Shown here one piece after another: positions 17,545 through 26,457 of a stretch of 64,000 nt of DNA. The notes under the pieces were generated by a model that had not been told where the DNA came from, ran no database searches, and saw nothing but the letters and a program-made list of their open reading frames with translations. The position numbers were made by a program, and so were the translations under genes. Source of the DNA: Limnovirga soli. Its GTDB lineage: Bacteria > Bacteroidota > Bacteroidia > Chitinophagales > Chitinophagaceae. The stretch lies in NCBI RefSeq assembly GCF_013106755.1, contig NZ_WHPF01000002.1, positions 248,001 to 312,000 on the forward strand, read 5' to 3'. Numbering within the stretch: position 1 is the stretch's first letter; each line of letters starts with the position of its first letter.

Positions 17545-18270
17545 ATGGCGCATAAAAAGAAGAATGAAGCAAATGATATTCAGGGCACTGGTTATTTGAG
17601 CAATATTGCCTTTGATTCTGTGGTATTTGGTTTTTCTGGTGCCAAACTAAAAATATTGTTGATGGAATACCATAATACCGGTTTTTTTGCCTTGCCCGGT
17701 GGTTTTGTAAAAAGAGAGGAAAACCTGAATGATGCAGTACGCAGGGGTTTAAAAGAAAGAACGGGGCTGGATCATATTTATTTGGAACAATGCTATGTTT
17801 TTGGCGATACTACCCGCCATAAACCTGAAATTCTTAAAACAATATTGGAAGCCAACGGACATACCGTTACCGATAGCCATTGGCTGCTTGACCGGTTTAT
17901 TTCGGTTACTTACTACGCCTTAATTAATTATGCCAATGTGGTTCCAACGCCGGATGCATTATCAGATTCCTGTACCTGGTACGACCTGGATAGTTTACCT
18001 GAACTGATATTAGACCACCACGATATTGTAAACAAAGCATTGCAAACCCTACGTGCCAATATTGACCAGAAATTGGTTGGCATGAACTTATTGCCTGCAC
18101 AGTTTACCATGCGGGAATTACAGAATGTATATGAAGCCATTCTTGGTGAACAATTAAGACGCACCAGTTTCCAAAGAAAAATTCTTGGGCTTGATTTGTT
18201 AAAACGGCACGAAAAGCACTATTCAGGCAAGGCACACAAAGCGCCTTATTTGTATAGTTTTAAGAAATAA
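17545..18270 (+). CDS. Nudix-domain transcriptional regulator (NrtR/AraR-like)
   Basis: 241 residues: an N-terminal Nudix fold (about 20-150) and a C-terminal winged helix (about 165-235, including FTMRELQNVYEAILGEQLRRTSFQRK). The Nudix box begins GGFVKREENLNDAVR but continues RGLKERTGL. Two of the conserved catalytic glutamates are replaced by G and R, so it probably senses a ligand and does not hydrolyse. Related Bacteroidota regulators (AraR) control arabinose use, and a GH43 gene lies directly beside it, convergent. The arabinose role is inference. Confidence 0.85.
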   Translation: MAHKKKNEANDIQGTGYLSNIAFDSVVFGFSGAKLKILLMEYHNTGFFALPGGFVKREENLNDAVRRGLKERTGLDHIYLEQCYVFGDTTRHKPEILKTILEANGHTVTDSHWLLDRFISVTYYALINYANVVPTPDALSDSCTWYDLDSLPELILDHHDIVNKALQTLRANIDQKLVGMNLLPAQFTMRELQNVYEAILGEQLRRTSFQRKILGLDLLKRHEKHYSGKAHKAPYLYSFKK

Positions 18271-18294
18271 ATTGCCAATAGTGCACTACCCAAC

Positions 18295-19389
18295 TTATTC
18301 TTTTTTGTAAGCATCGATGGTGATGATACTGCCATCAGGGCGGTAATTTAATTCAGTAACTTTTATATTGCGTAAATGTGTTTTACCCGATAGCTGTACA
18401 TCGTGATAAAACAGGTACCATTTATCGTTAAATTGTACAATAGATTGATGATTTGTCCAACCTTGCACCGGATTTAGCACAACACCCTGATAGGTAAAGG
18501 GCCCATAAGGACTTGTACCGGTTGCATAACAAATAAAATGTGTATCACCGGTGGAGTATGTAAAATAGTATTTGCCATTATATTTATACATCCAGGAGGC
18601 TTCAAAAAACCTCTTGTTATGGTCGCTGGCAGGAATGGGTTTTCCATCAGCACCCAGTATTACTACATTTTTTACCTCTTCGTCAAATTCAAGCATATTA
18701 TTACTTAAACGGGCCACTTTAGCGGTTAAGGCAGGTGTTTCGCCACTTGGTTCATCTTTGGCGGTAGAATCGTATTTGCCGGTTTGCCATCTTTGTAGCT
18801 GACCGCCCCAAATACCACCAAAATACATATAATATTTACCGTCATTATCTTTAAAAACGGAAGGGTCAATACTATAACTACCCTTTATAGGTAAGGGTTC
18901 TGCTTTAAAAGGCCCGGCAGGATTGGTACTTGTTGCTACGCCAATTCTAAAAATATCCGATTTGTCCTTCACCGGAAAATACAGGTAATATTTGCCATTA
19001 TTAAATGCTGCATCCGGCGCCCAAAGCTGTCTGCCGGCCCATGGAATATCTTTTATATCCAGGGCAACACCATTGTCGGTAATCTTACCATTAATACTAT
19101 TCATGGAAAGAATATGATAATCCCTCATAGCAAAATGATCGCCCTTATCATTTTCCGGAATACCTGCATCAATATCGTGAGAAGGATAAATATAAATTTT
19201 TCCATCAAACACATGGGCAGATGGATCTGCAGTATAAATGCTGCTGATTAATGGTTGAGAGATGGGTACTGGTATTTTGGGAAGTGTATCATCAATTGTT
19301 ACAGCTTTTTCGCTGCCATTATTACAAGCAGCAAATACAAGACAAAGTATAAACAGAACAAAAGATGATTTTGGCTTAAAGCAATTCAT
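18295..19389 (-). CDS. GH43 family glycoside hydrolase, lipoprotein
   Basis: 364 residues with a lipoprotein signal (FAAC, Cys22). Five-bladed propeller features: catalytic Asp55 in TADPSAHVF, Asp175 in SIDPSVF, Glu263 in FFEASW, and repeated NGKYYLYF-type blade motifs. GH43 enzymes release arabinose or xylose from arabinan, arabinoxylan or xylan. Membrane anchoring suggests action on imported or surface-bound oligosaccharides. It is convergent with the Nudix regulator (24-base gap) and stands upstream of no SusC/D genes. Specificity cannot be fixed by eye. Confidence 0.9.
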   Translation of the reverse strand: MNCFKPKSSFVLFILCLVFAACNNGSEKAVTIDDTLPKIPVPISQPLISSIYTADPSAHVFDGKIYIYPSHDIDAGIPENDKGDHFAMRDYHILSMNSINGKITDNGVALDIKDIPWAGRQLWAPDAAFNNGKYYLYFPVKDKSDIFRIGVATSTNPAGPFKAEPLPIKGSYSIDPSVFKDNDGKYYMYFGGIWGGQLQRWQTGKYDSTAKDEPSGETPALTAKVARLSNNMLEFDEEVKNVVILGADGKPIPASDHNKRFFEASWMYKYNGKYYFTYSTGDTHFICYATGTSPYGPFTYQGVVLNPVQGWTNHQSIVQFNDKWYLFYHDVQLSGKTHLRNIKVTELNYRPDGSIITIDAYKKE

Positions 19390-19479
19390 GAGAGTTGGTT
19401 TGAATAGTTTGTTTTAAAGAAATACCAATTTCAGCATATAATATCAATTCACAAAATAGAACTCCAATTTTGCTATGGA

Positions 19480-19543
19480 TTTTTTTTGGAGCCGGGCAAA
19501 GAATAGCGGTGCAGCTTTACTTGCGTCGCACACTTGTACTGCA
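19480..19543 (+). repeat. Single repeat arm, type 1
   Basis: Core variant with CACACTTGTAC at 19520-19539, followed by TGCAG. Outer box T-run plus GGAGCCGGGCA (19480-19498). It lies between two minus-strand genes (oxidoreductase and GH43). Confidence 0.8.
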
Positions 19544-19587
19544 GTAATTCCAAGCAAATGTAAACAGCCATTTTAAACCTAACTTAT

Positions 19588-20568
19588 TTATATCCCCGTA
19601 ATCCAATCCATAATTTGATTGGCCCGGGCGCCTGTGATACCAGTGCTAGGGCAGATACCTTCTCCCCGAAGTTGCTGCACAATGGTTTCTATTAAAGGTT
19701 GTTGTACGTGCTGTGGATAAGGTAGAATAAATTCTTCCGTATGGTCAGCTGTTTCTACCCTAATGGAATACTTTTCAAAAAACGAAAAGCAAATTCGTCC
19801 GTTCGACCCTATAATTACGGCTTCATCTACCCTTTGTTCCTTATTTACCGTAAAACACCAGCTGCCTGTACCCAGTATACCCGATTCAAATTCAAAACTG
19901 GCGGTTACAATATCATCCGCTTTATATAAACCTGCCTGATTGCTGCAAATACCTTTTGCCAATTTTATTGGTCCAAAAGCGTATTCCAGAAAATCAAACT
20001 GATGCGAAGCCAGATCATGAAAATGGCCTCCCCCGGATATTTCAGGGGATACCCGCCAACGGGGCATGGCATTAGGGCCTGTTTCCTCATCGTAAGGTTG
20101 CCAGTGTAATTGAATATTTATTAAGCGAACCTCTCCTATCAGTTTTGCATCAATCAATGCTTTCAGCTTCACAAAATAAGGCAGGGTTCTGCGGTAATAA
20201 GCTACAAATACTGGTACACCGGTTTCCTTACTAATTGAATTAATGGCGGCACATTCTGCTGCGGTACGTGCCATTGGCTTTTCAATATATACCGGCTTAC
20301 CGGCACGCATGGCTTTTTCGGCATAGTACAAATGCACATCTGGTGGCGTGGCTATATACACTGCATTTACCTGCGGATCGTGTATTAAATCATCCACATT
20401 GTCGTACCATTTGGGTATGCCATGGCGTTGGGCATAATCGGCTGCTTTAATGGCATTTCTACCCATTACTGCCATCAATGCAGAATGGGCCACTTTGCTA
20501 AAAGCTGGTCCGCTTTTAACCTCAGTTACATTGCCACAGCCTATCATACCCCACTGTATTTTGTTCAT
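19588..20568 (-). CDS. Gfo/Idh/MocA family oxidoreductase
   Basis: 326-residue NAD(P)-dependent sugar or inositol dehydrogenase-like protein. Rossmann start WGMIGCGNVTEVKSGPAF, the YIATPPDVHLYYAEKAMRAGKPVYIEKPMA motif with the conserved EKP lysine (residues about 94-96), and a C-terminal alpha/beta domain with GGHFHDLASHQFD. Cytoplasmic. It follows upstream of GH43 on the same strand with a repeat arm between, and may process sugars released by it. Substrate unknown. Confidence 0.9.
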   Translation of the reverse strand: MNKIQWGMIGCGNVTEVKSGPAFSKVAHSALMAVMGRNAIKAADYAQRHGIPKWYDNVDDLIHDPQVNAVYIATPPDVHLYYAEKAMRAGKPVYIEKPMARTAAECAAINSISKETGVPVFVAYYRRTLPYFVKLKALIDAKLIGEVRLINIQLHWQPYDEETGPNAMPRWRVSPEISGGGHFHDLASHQFDFLEYAFGPIKLAKGICSNQAGLYKADDIVTASFEFESGILGTGSWCFTVNKEQRVDEAVIIGSNGRICFSFFEKYSIRVETADHTEEFILPYPQHVQQPLIETIVQQLRGEGICPSTGITGARANQIMDWITGI

Positions 20569-20665
20569 ATAGCTTTATTGTTTACAAATAATAAATATAG
20601 TTTTAAAACTGTGTCAATCTATTAAATAGTTTACTCCCTTTTTTGTGTTGCATAGTGTACCTAAA

Positions 20666-20695
20666 GTACAAGTGAGTGACACAACAGACGCTGCC
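20666..20695 (-). repeat. Single repeat arm, type 4
   Basis: Core GTACAAGTGAGTGACACAAC at 20666-20685, shared exactly with 39394-39413. On the minus strand it aligns with type 1 at roughly three quarters of positions (GTTGTGTCACTCACTTGTAC). It lies in the divergent gap between the Gfo/Idh/MocA gene and the AraC regulator, one of few elements in a promoter-side gap. Confidence 0.7.
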
Positions 20696-20803
20696 AATTG
20701 ATATACTGCCGAAAAACAATGTAAATAGTAGCTTTTACAATAATGAGTTTTGTATATTTAATACAGGCTATTTATTTAGCTGTACAATTTTTTACGCTTA
20801 ACA

Positions 20804-21637
20804 ATGGTACTATCAGAATTTGCACCTTCTATTGCTTTGGCTGAATTTATTCGGGCCTATCGCATTGTGCATTTTACCTTTAACAACATTGAAATTATTC
20901 CCTACAAACCTTACCCGCCTAAGCCTGAACATTGCCTTAGCTTTTACCCAAGGGATACGGAAAGTGTGGAATATACAGGTAGCAACAAAAAGATAGCCCG
21001 TTTAAAAACAGTATTAATTGGACAGCAACATGAGGTTAGCAACCGCTACGTTGGAAAAGACTTTTTGGTATTTCAGGTGGTGTTTATGCCAGGCGCTTTA
21101 TACCGGCTTACAGGCATACCTTCTGATGAACTCACCAACAATTATATTGATGCCGAAACCATTTTTAGCAAGGATATTAAGGAAATTAATGACAAATTGA
21201 ATGATGCCCAATCGCATCAGGAAATGGTAAAGGTGGTGGAAGTATTTTTAAAAAACCTAGCTGGCAATTCCAAGAAACCACATCATCATTTGGATATTAC
21301 CAGCAATTTGATTTTACAATCAAAACAATGTGTATCCATAGACTGGCTGGCCAAAGCATCGTACCTGAGTGTTCGGCAATACGAAAGAAAGTTTATTGAG
21401 AGAATGGGCGTATCGCCAAAATATTTTAACCGCGTGGTTAGATTTGAAAACGCTTTTAGAATGAAAAACACTTTCCCTGACAGGGATTGGCTCACCATAG
21501 CTATACATTGCGGGTATCACGATTACCAGCATTTGGTAAAAGAATATAAAGAGTTTACGCTGCAAACACCCAATCAATTTCATTTGCTGGATATGGCCTC
21601 TCCTGAAAGAAATTTTGGAGAAGCAGATACTTATTAA
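20804..21637 (+). CDS. AraC family transcriptional regulator
   Basis: 277 residues. N-terminal ligand-binding-like domain (DUF6597 type: LAEFIRAYRIVHF, HCLSFYPRDTESVEY) and C-terminal double helix-turn-helix (about 180-270; IDWLAKASYLSVRQYERKF and WLTIAIHCGYHDYQHLVKEYKEF), ending TPNQFH where the family usually has TPxxYR. Target and ligand unknown. A cupin gene follows 74 bases downstream and is the nearest candidate target. Confidence 0.88.
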   Translation: MVLSEFAPSIALAEFIRAYRIVHFTFNNIEIIPYKPYPPKPEHCLSFYPRDTESVEYTGSNKKIARLKTVLIGQQHEVSNRYVGKDFLVFQVVFMPGALYRLTGIPSDELTNNYIDAETIFSKDIKEINDKLNDAQSHQEMVKVVEVFLKNLAGNSKKPHHHLDITSNLILQSKQCVSIDWLAKASYLSVRQYERKFIERMGVSPKYFNRVVRFENAFRMKNTFPDRDWLTIAIHCGYHDYQHLVKEYKEFTLQTPNQFHLLDMASPERNFGEADTY

Positions 21638-21711
21638 AATGTCGTTTTTATACCACCAACCATTCTTTACATCTCTTCAAATTTGTATGGTAAATACCAA
21701 AACAAATAATC

Positions 21712-22260
21712 ATGCAAAGAAGAAAATTTATTTTAGCAACTGCTGCCAGTTTGCCGACACTTGCTATGGCAAAGGGGAATGCCAGTGCCGAACGCCCCGC
21801 TAAAGGCTTTGTAATAAAAGCAAATGAAAGCAGGTTTGGAGAAAAAACACTGCTGGGTGGTAAAAATCCAAACGATATTAAAGTATCTTCAAAAGATACC
21901 GAGGGTGATTTAACCATTTTTGAATATACCGGTAATGAAAAGGGAGGTCCGCCACTTCATGTGCACCCAAATCAGGATGAAATATTTTTTGTAACTGCAG
22001 GTGAATTTTTATTTCAGGTGGGTGATGAACAACACAAATTAGGTGCCGGCGATACCATTTTTTTACCCAGAAAAGTACCTCATGCATTTGCACAATTAAC
22101 TGAAACGGGTAAAATGTTTTTCTTATTTCAACCATCTGGTAAAATGGAAGACTTTTTCAGGCAATTAGGTGGACTTAAACAAGCACCAACTCCCGCAGAA
22201 GGCGCCGCCATTTTTGCCCAACACGATATGCAGGTAGTAGGGCCGCCTTTACAGTTTTAA
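21712..22260 (+). CDS. Exported cupin-domain protein
   Basis: 182 residues. The N-terminus MQRRKFILATAASLPTLAMA carries an RRKFI motif and hydrophobic stretch, which fits a short Tat or Sec signal. The cupin barrel has metal motif 1 HVHPNQDEIFFVTAGEF and motif 2 FLPRKVPHAF, so a metal site with three His and one Glu is likely. Cupins of this type include quercetin-dioxygenase-like and storage-type proteins; the reaction cannot be told. It probably shares a transcript with the AraC gene. Confidence 0.82.
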   Translation: MQRRKFILATAASLPTLAMAKGNASAERPAKGFVIKANESRFGEKTLLGGKNPNDIKVSSKDTEGDLTIFEYTGNEKGGPPLHVHPNQDEIFFVTAGEFLFQVGDEQHKLGAGDTIFLPRKVPHAFAQLTETGKMFFLFQPSGKMEDFFRQLGGLKQAPTPAEGAAIFAQHDMQVVGPPLQF

Positions 22261-22437
22261 CTATAAAGAGATGGGTTTTGCTTAAATGTAGCAAATAAAG
22301 TGGTGTGCAGTTTTGGCTGCCACCATTTTTTACATCGTATTGCCTCTACTGGCAATCAGACGCTTTCCAATAATAAATGATGTGTGGTATTTGGCTTTTT
22401 GCCAATACAACCTATATTTATTGGAAGATGTGTATCT

Positions 22438-23964
22438 ATGAAAAAAAAGACATTTATTTTACTGGGTTTTATACTTGCCAAGTTTATACTTCAGTACAAT
22501 TTAATTAGTCCGGCTTATGATTTGCAACGCGATGAATTTCTGCAACTTGATCAGGGTAAACACCTGGCCTGGGGATATATTTCTGTTCCGCCAGTAACTT
22601 CATGGATATCGTACATTATTCAGTTATTGGGTAAAGGCGTTTTTTGGGTTAAATTTTTTCCTGCCTTATTTGGGGCTTTAACCATGCTATTGGTTTGGAA
22701 GATTATTGATTTACTAAAGGGTAATTTATTTGCGTTAACACTGGGTTTATTGGCGGTATTATTATCGGTTATGTTGCGGATTAACATATTATATCAACCC
22801 AACTCGCTGGATATTTTCTTTTGGACTTTTTTATACTATACCCTTATACAGTATATACATACCAATAATACCAATTGGTTTTTCGGGGCTGCATTGGCCA
22901 TTGGTTTTGGTATTTTAAGCAAATACAATATTGTTTTTCTCATCCTGGGTTTATTGCCGGCCTTATTACTAACACCGCATAGAAATATATTGTGGCAAAA
23001 GAAATTCTTTATAAGTCTGGCTATAGCCTTTTTTATTGTACTGCCCAATATTATCTGGCAGTTTCAAAATGATTTTCCTACTATTTCGCAGTTGAAGGAA
23101 CTGGAACGCACCCAATTGGTAAATGTGAACACCTCAGCATTTTTAAAAGACCAGTTTATTTATTTTTTAGTGGCCATGCCATTTATCTTATGTGGATTCA
23201 TGGCATTTTTTGTTTATGAACCATTTAAAAAATACCGGGTTATTTTCTGGAGCTATTTATTTACCATTTTACTTTTTATTTTTTTCCATGCTAAAAGTTA
23301 TTATGCTGCAGGTTTATACCCGGTGCTAATTGCTTTTGGCACCGTGTATACCTCACATTTACTAACTAATGGATGGAAAAGAATATTACAGCCATTTGCC
23401 TTTATTTGGATATTGTGTTTAGGCACATTCTTCATCTCGGTTGCTTTTCCCTATAAAAGTCCACAGGAAATTGAGCAAAACAGTCAGCGGTACAAGGATT
23501 TTGGCCTATTACGCTGGGAGGATGGGAAAGACCATAATTTACCCCAGGATTTTGCAGATATGATTGGCTGGAGTGAATTGGCAAAAAAAGTAGATAGTGT
23601 TTATACAAACATACCCAACAAAGCCAACACATTGGTTTTATGCGATAATTATGGGCAGGCTGGTGCCATTAATTATTATTCCACCTTTAAAAACATCAAT
23701 GCAGTTTCTTTAAATGCCGATTATATAAACTGGATACCACTTGATAAACCCATTATAAACGTAATTCTAATTCAGAATGCCGATGACGATGACCCCGAAA
23801 GAAAACAGGAAATTCCCTTGTTTACCAGGGTTTCGCTGGTAGGCGAAAACACCAATCCCTATTCAAGGGAAATAGGTACAAAAATTTACCTGTTGGCGGG
23901 TGCCAAAACCAATATAAACGCCATTTTATTACAGGAAATAAACAAATACAAAGCCGGGTATTAG
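22438..23964 (+). CDS. Glycosyltransferase family 39-type membrane protein
   Basis: 508 residues with about 10-12 membrane segments and the GT39/ArnT/PMT signature DLQRDEFLQLDQGKHLAWGY near the N-terminus (acidic residues in the first periplasmic loop), which is the catalytic region of polyprenyl-phosphate sugar transferases. A soluble periplasmic C-terminus follows (about 350-508). I start at ATG 22438 (MKKKTFILLG); the frame is open 18 codons further. The acceptor could be a lipid or protein and is unknown. The 177 bases before it show no clear feature. Confidence 0.82.
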   Translation: MKKKTFILLGFILAKFILQYNLISPAYDLQRDEFLQLDQGKHLAWGYISVPPVTSWISYIIQLLGKGVFWVKFFPALFGALTMLLVWKIIDLLKGNLFALTLGLLAVLLSVMLRINILYQPNSLDIFFWTFLYYTLIQYIHTNNTNWFFGAALAIGFGILSKYNIVFLILGLLPALLLTPHRNILWQKKFFISLAIAFFIVLPNIIWQFQNDFPTISQLKELERTQLVNVNTSAFLKDQFIYFLVAMPFILCGFMAFFVYEPFKKYRVIFWSYLFTILLFIFFHAKSYYAAGLYPVLIAFGTVYTSHLLTNGWKRILQPFAFIWILCLGTFFISVAFPYKSPQEIEQNSQRYKDFGLLRWEDGKDHNLPQDFADMIGWSELAKKVDSVYTNIPNKANTLVLCDNYGQAGAINYYSTFKNINAVSLNADYINWIPLDKPIINVILIQNADDDDPERKQEIPLFTRVSLVGENTNPYSREIGTKIYLLAGAKTNINAILLQEINKYKAGY

Positions 23965-23973
23965 GCAATGGTA

Positions 23974-24153
23974 TTTATTGGCCCGGCGATACAACCTACT
24001 TCGGCTTTACTTGCGTCGCACACTTGTACCTGGGGAATTTTGGGCAACTTTTTAATACAATAAAACTGGCTGTTTACAGCTGCCATAATAACCAAACGCA
24101 CAAGAGTGCGACGCAAGTGAAGCTTAATGCATGTTTTATTGTTGGGCTCAAAA
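23974..24153. repeat. Two-armed dispersed element E24 (type 1 arms, inverted)
   Basis: Left arm core at 24010-24029 (CACACTTGTAC variant), outer box TTATTGGCCCGGCG. Right arm core at 24098-24117 on the opposite strand, outer box TTGGGCTCAAAA. The core arms can pair to a stem with a 68-base interior. It begins 10 bases after the GT39-type gene stop. The rest of 23965-24275 is AT-rich leader of the DUF58 gene. Confidence 0.85.
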
Positions 24154-24275
24154 TGCTTCTCAACCACTTTTACTATGAAGGTTTGTGAAAAATGTATTTG
24201 CCTGTTTTGCAAAAACAAATTAATCTTACAGTAGAAAATACAATTCTTGTTTATCAGCAATAAAACAACACGGTA

Positions 24276-25622
24276 TTGAAAGCATTTTACAATAAATATA
24301 TCGGCAGCCTATATGCAACACAATATTTTTATGCATTGCTAATTGGCTGTATTATGCTTTTTGTATTTAGGTTCTTTTTGCCTGTTTTGGGTAATATACC
24401 CTACTTTATTTCCAGTGCAGCGCTGCTTTTTTTGGTGTACGAATACCTGTTGTTGTACAGCACCTCCAACGGCATTTTTGCGGTAAGGTCTATGGCCGAA
24501 CGTTTAAGCAATGGTGATGATAATACCATTAGAATTGACCTGGAAAATAATTATCCCTTTACCGTTAAGCTGCAGGTAATTGATGAAATTCCACATCAGT
24601 TTCAAAAAAGAGATATTTTATTTGCCTTATCGATGGAAAAAAATGCAAATACCATTTTGCGCTACCAGTTAAGGCCTGTAAAAAGGGGTTTGTACGAATT
24701 TGGGGTAATAAATATTTATGTTAATACCACAAATGGCATTTTTAGCAGAAGATATATTATGGGCAATCCAAAAAATGTTCCGGTATACCCTTCGTATCTG
24801 CAAATGCGCAAATACCAGTTAATGGCCATGAGTAACCGCCTTAGCGAAGTGGGCGTTAAAAAAGTAAGGCGTATTGGCCAAAGTATGGAATTTGAACAAA
24901 TAAAAGAATATGTAGCAGGCGATGATTACCGTACCATTAACTGGAAAGCCACAGCACGTAAAGGCCAGTTAATGATAAACAATTATGCTGATGAAAAAAG
25001 TCAGCAATTATATTGTGTAATTGATAAAGGCCGTGTAATGAAAATGCCTTTTGAAGGACTGAGTTTGCTGGATTATGCCATTAACACCTCGTTGGTATTA
25101 AGCAATGTGGCACTGGGTAAACAGGATAAAGCCGGACTAATTACTTTTGCTGAAACAATCAGTTCCTTTTTACCAGCTGAGAAAAAGGCATCGCAAATGC
25201 AATATATACTGGATACCTTATACAACCAGAAAACCCGGTATTTGGAAAGCGATTATGAAAGGTTGTATATTCATTTACGCCGTAAAATAACACAGCGCAG
25301 TTTGGTATTGCTATTTACCAATTTTGAATCGCTAACAGGCATGCGCAGACAATTACCTTATCTAAAGAAAATTGCCGAAAACCATTTATTAATTACTGTA
25401 TTTTTTGAGAATACAGAGTTGGTAAAATTTATAGCTAAAGAAAGTAATAATCTGGAGGAAGTATATACCAAAACCGTAGCCGAAAATTTTGCTTTTGAAA
25501 AAAGGCAAATTGTAAAAGAACTAAACCAAAGTGGTATTTTAACCATTTTAACTGCCCCGCAGCAATTAACCGTAAATGCCCTTAATAAATACCTGGAAAT
25601 AAAGGCCCGGCAAATTCTATAA
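24276..25622 (+). CDS. DUF58 domain protein
   Basis: 448 residues. Two membrane segments at the N-terminus (about 17-36 and 40-58), then a beta-rich region, then the DUF58 signature (EFEQIKEYVAGDDYRTINWKATARKGQLMINNYADEKSQQ) and a vWA-like C-terminal domain. Usually encoded beside a MoxR ATPase, but none is seen here. The only plausible start is TTG 24276 (MKAFYNKYIGSLYATQYFYA): the next in-frame ATG would remove the first membrane segment. Role unknown, probably envelope-related. Confidence 0.82.
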   Translation: MKAFYNKYIGSLYATQYFYALLIGCIMLFVFRFFLPVLGNIPYFISSAALLFLVYEYLLLYSTSNGIFAVRSMAERLSNGDDNTIRIDLENNYPFTVKLQVIDEIPHQFQKRDILFALSMEKNANTILRYQLRPVKRGLYEFGVINIYVNTTNGIFSRRYIMGNPKNVPVYPSYLQMRKYQLMAMSNRLSEVGVKKVRRIGQSMEFEQIKEYVAGDDYRTINWKATARKGQLMINNYADEKSQQLYCVIDKGRVMKMPFEGLSLLDYAINTSLVLSNVALGKQDKAGLITFAETISSFLPAEKKASQMQYILDTLYNQKTRYLESDYERLYIHLRRKITQRSLVLLFTNFESLTGMRRQLPYLKKIAENHLLITVFFENTELVKFIAKESNNLEEVYTKTVAENFAFEKRQIVKELNQSGILTILTAPQQLTVNALNKYLEIKARQIL

Positions 25623-25835
25623 TACCTGTTTTACCAGCAATTTGTTACAAAAACATACAAGTACTGAATCATAAGCGTACAAGCTTATTTAGCTGAAACA
25701 TATACCCTATAAGGCTTTTATAACGCTATCATTTTTTAAAACCTGTTATCTGCATCTCCTTACCGCTCATCAGCCATTGTAATTTCATTAACCAAATTGC
25801 CACTGAAATTTGCATTATGAAAGTAAACAACAACA

Positions 25836-26270
25836 ATGAAAAAGTATATAACAGGTTGTATAATTGCACTCATAGTAGTGTTAATATATAATCCTATAAA
25901 AGCAACCATCAGCAACAACCAAACAGAAAATCAAAGCATTTCGTTTCAGGTATATAAGGGCAGCGATTATACAGCCGCCGCATATAATACGGCATCAGCA
26001 AAAATCAATATTCTGGTGGAAAAAGTAACTGGCAGTAAACGTACTTCAGTTTGGCAGCAAACCATCGATGCAAGGGCGCTTAATCAATATCCGGATGTGC
26101 AAAATGCATTGTCTAAAACCATTACGGTAAATGGCATCAGCAATAGCAAAGAGCACCTCGAAGTTACCTATACGCTTATTTACAACGCACAGGGAACCGA
26201 GTTGCAAATGCAAAACGGCACTGTATTAAGTAAAACGGCCAATAATAATAAAATAATGATCAGCATTTAA
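25836..26270 (+). CDS. Small exported protein, paralogue of 58303-58743
   Basis: 144 residues: an N-terminal signal or anchor (residues 4-22), then a beta-rich domain with YTAAAYNTASAKINILVEKV and LEVTYTLIYNAQGTELQMQNG. It matches the protein at 58303 over its whole length (SAxxxATxNxxVxKVxG, WxxTxDxxxLxxYP, TYxxxYxxxGxxLQxxNG). Family unknown to me. Both paralogues stand alone, each with a hairpin terminator and a repeat element nearby. Confidence 0.65.
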   Translation: MKKYITGCIIALIVVLIYNPIKATISNNQTENQSISFQVYKGSDYTAAAYNTASAKINILVEKVTGSKRTSVWQQTIDARALNQYPDVQNALSKTITVNGISNSKEHLEVTYTLIYNAQGTELQMQNGTVLSKTANNNKIMISI

Positions 26271-26307
26271 TATCGATACTCCATATATATCTAACCAAAA
26301 AACACCA

Positions 26308-26330
26308 AAGGAAGTTTAGCTTCCTTTTTT
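26308..26330 (+). terminator. Rho-independent terminator of the small exported protein gene
   Basis: Stem AAGGAAG / CTTCCTT with loop TTTAG and T-run, 38 bases after the stop codon. Confidence 0.78.
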
Positions 26331-26356
26331 CATGTACCTAACAGCAGTTAAAATTC

Positions 26357-26388
26357 CGGCTTTACTTGCGTCGCACTCTTGTGCTGCA
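26357..26388 (+). repeat. Single repeat arm, type 1, truncated outer part
   Basis: Core with TTGTGC ending at 26365-26384, followed by TGCAG. Preceded by CCGGCTTTA; the usual 25-base spacer and outer box are absent, as if deleted. It sits between the exported-protein terminator and kdtA. Confidence 0.75.
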
Positions 26389-26437
26389 GAATTTATAGCT
26401 ACTACTACTAATACATAACAGTTGGTTAGCCATAAAG

Positions 26438-26449
26438 TATTTTCTTTGC
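26438..26449 (+). promoter_or_regulatory. Candidate -7 element upstream of kdtA
   Basis: TATTTTCTTTGC, 8-9 bases before the preferred ATG at 26458. It resembles the words before ddl and GH13. A TTG lies 16-18 bases upstream (26422). If used, the mRNA leader would be very short. Confidence 0.35.
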
Positions 26450-26457
26450 ATTTAAGT

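Noticed and set aside
23961-24260. Minus-strand frame of 99 codons across the intergenic region
   Set aside because: It reads straight through element E24; the shared peptide VCDASKA comes from the repeat core, not from a gene. Similar shadow frames occur over the arms at 42495, 45618 and 54790.
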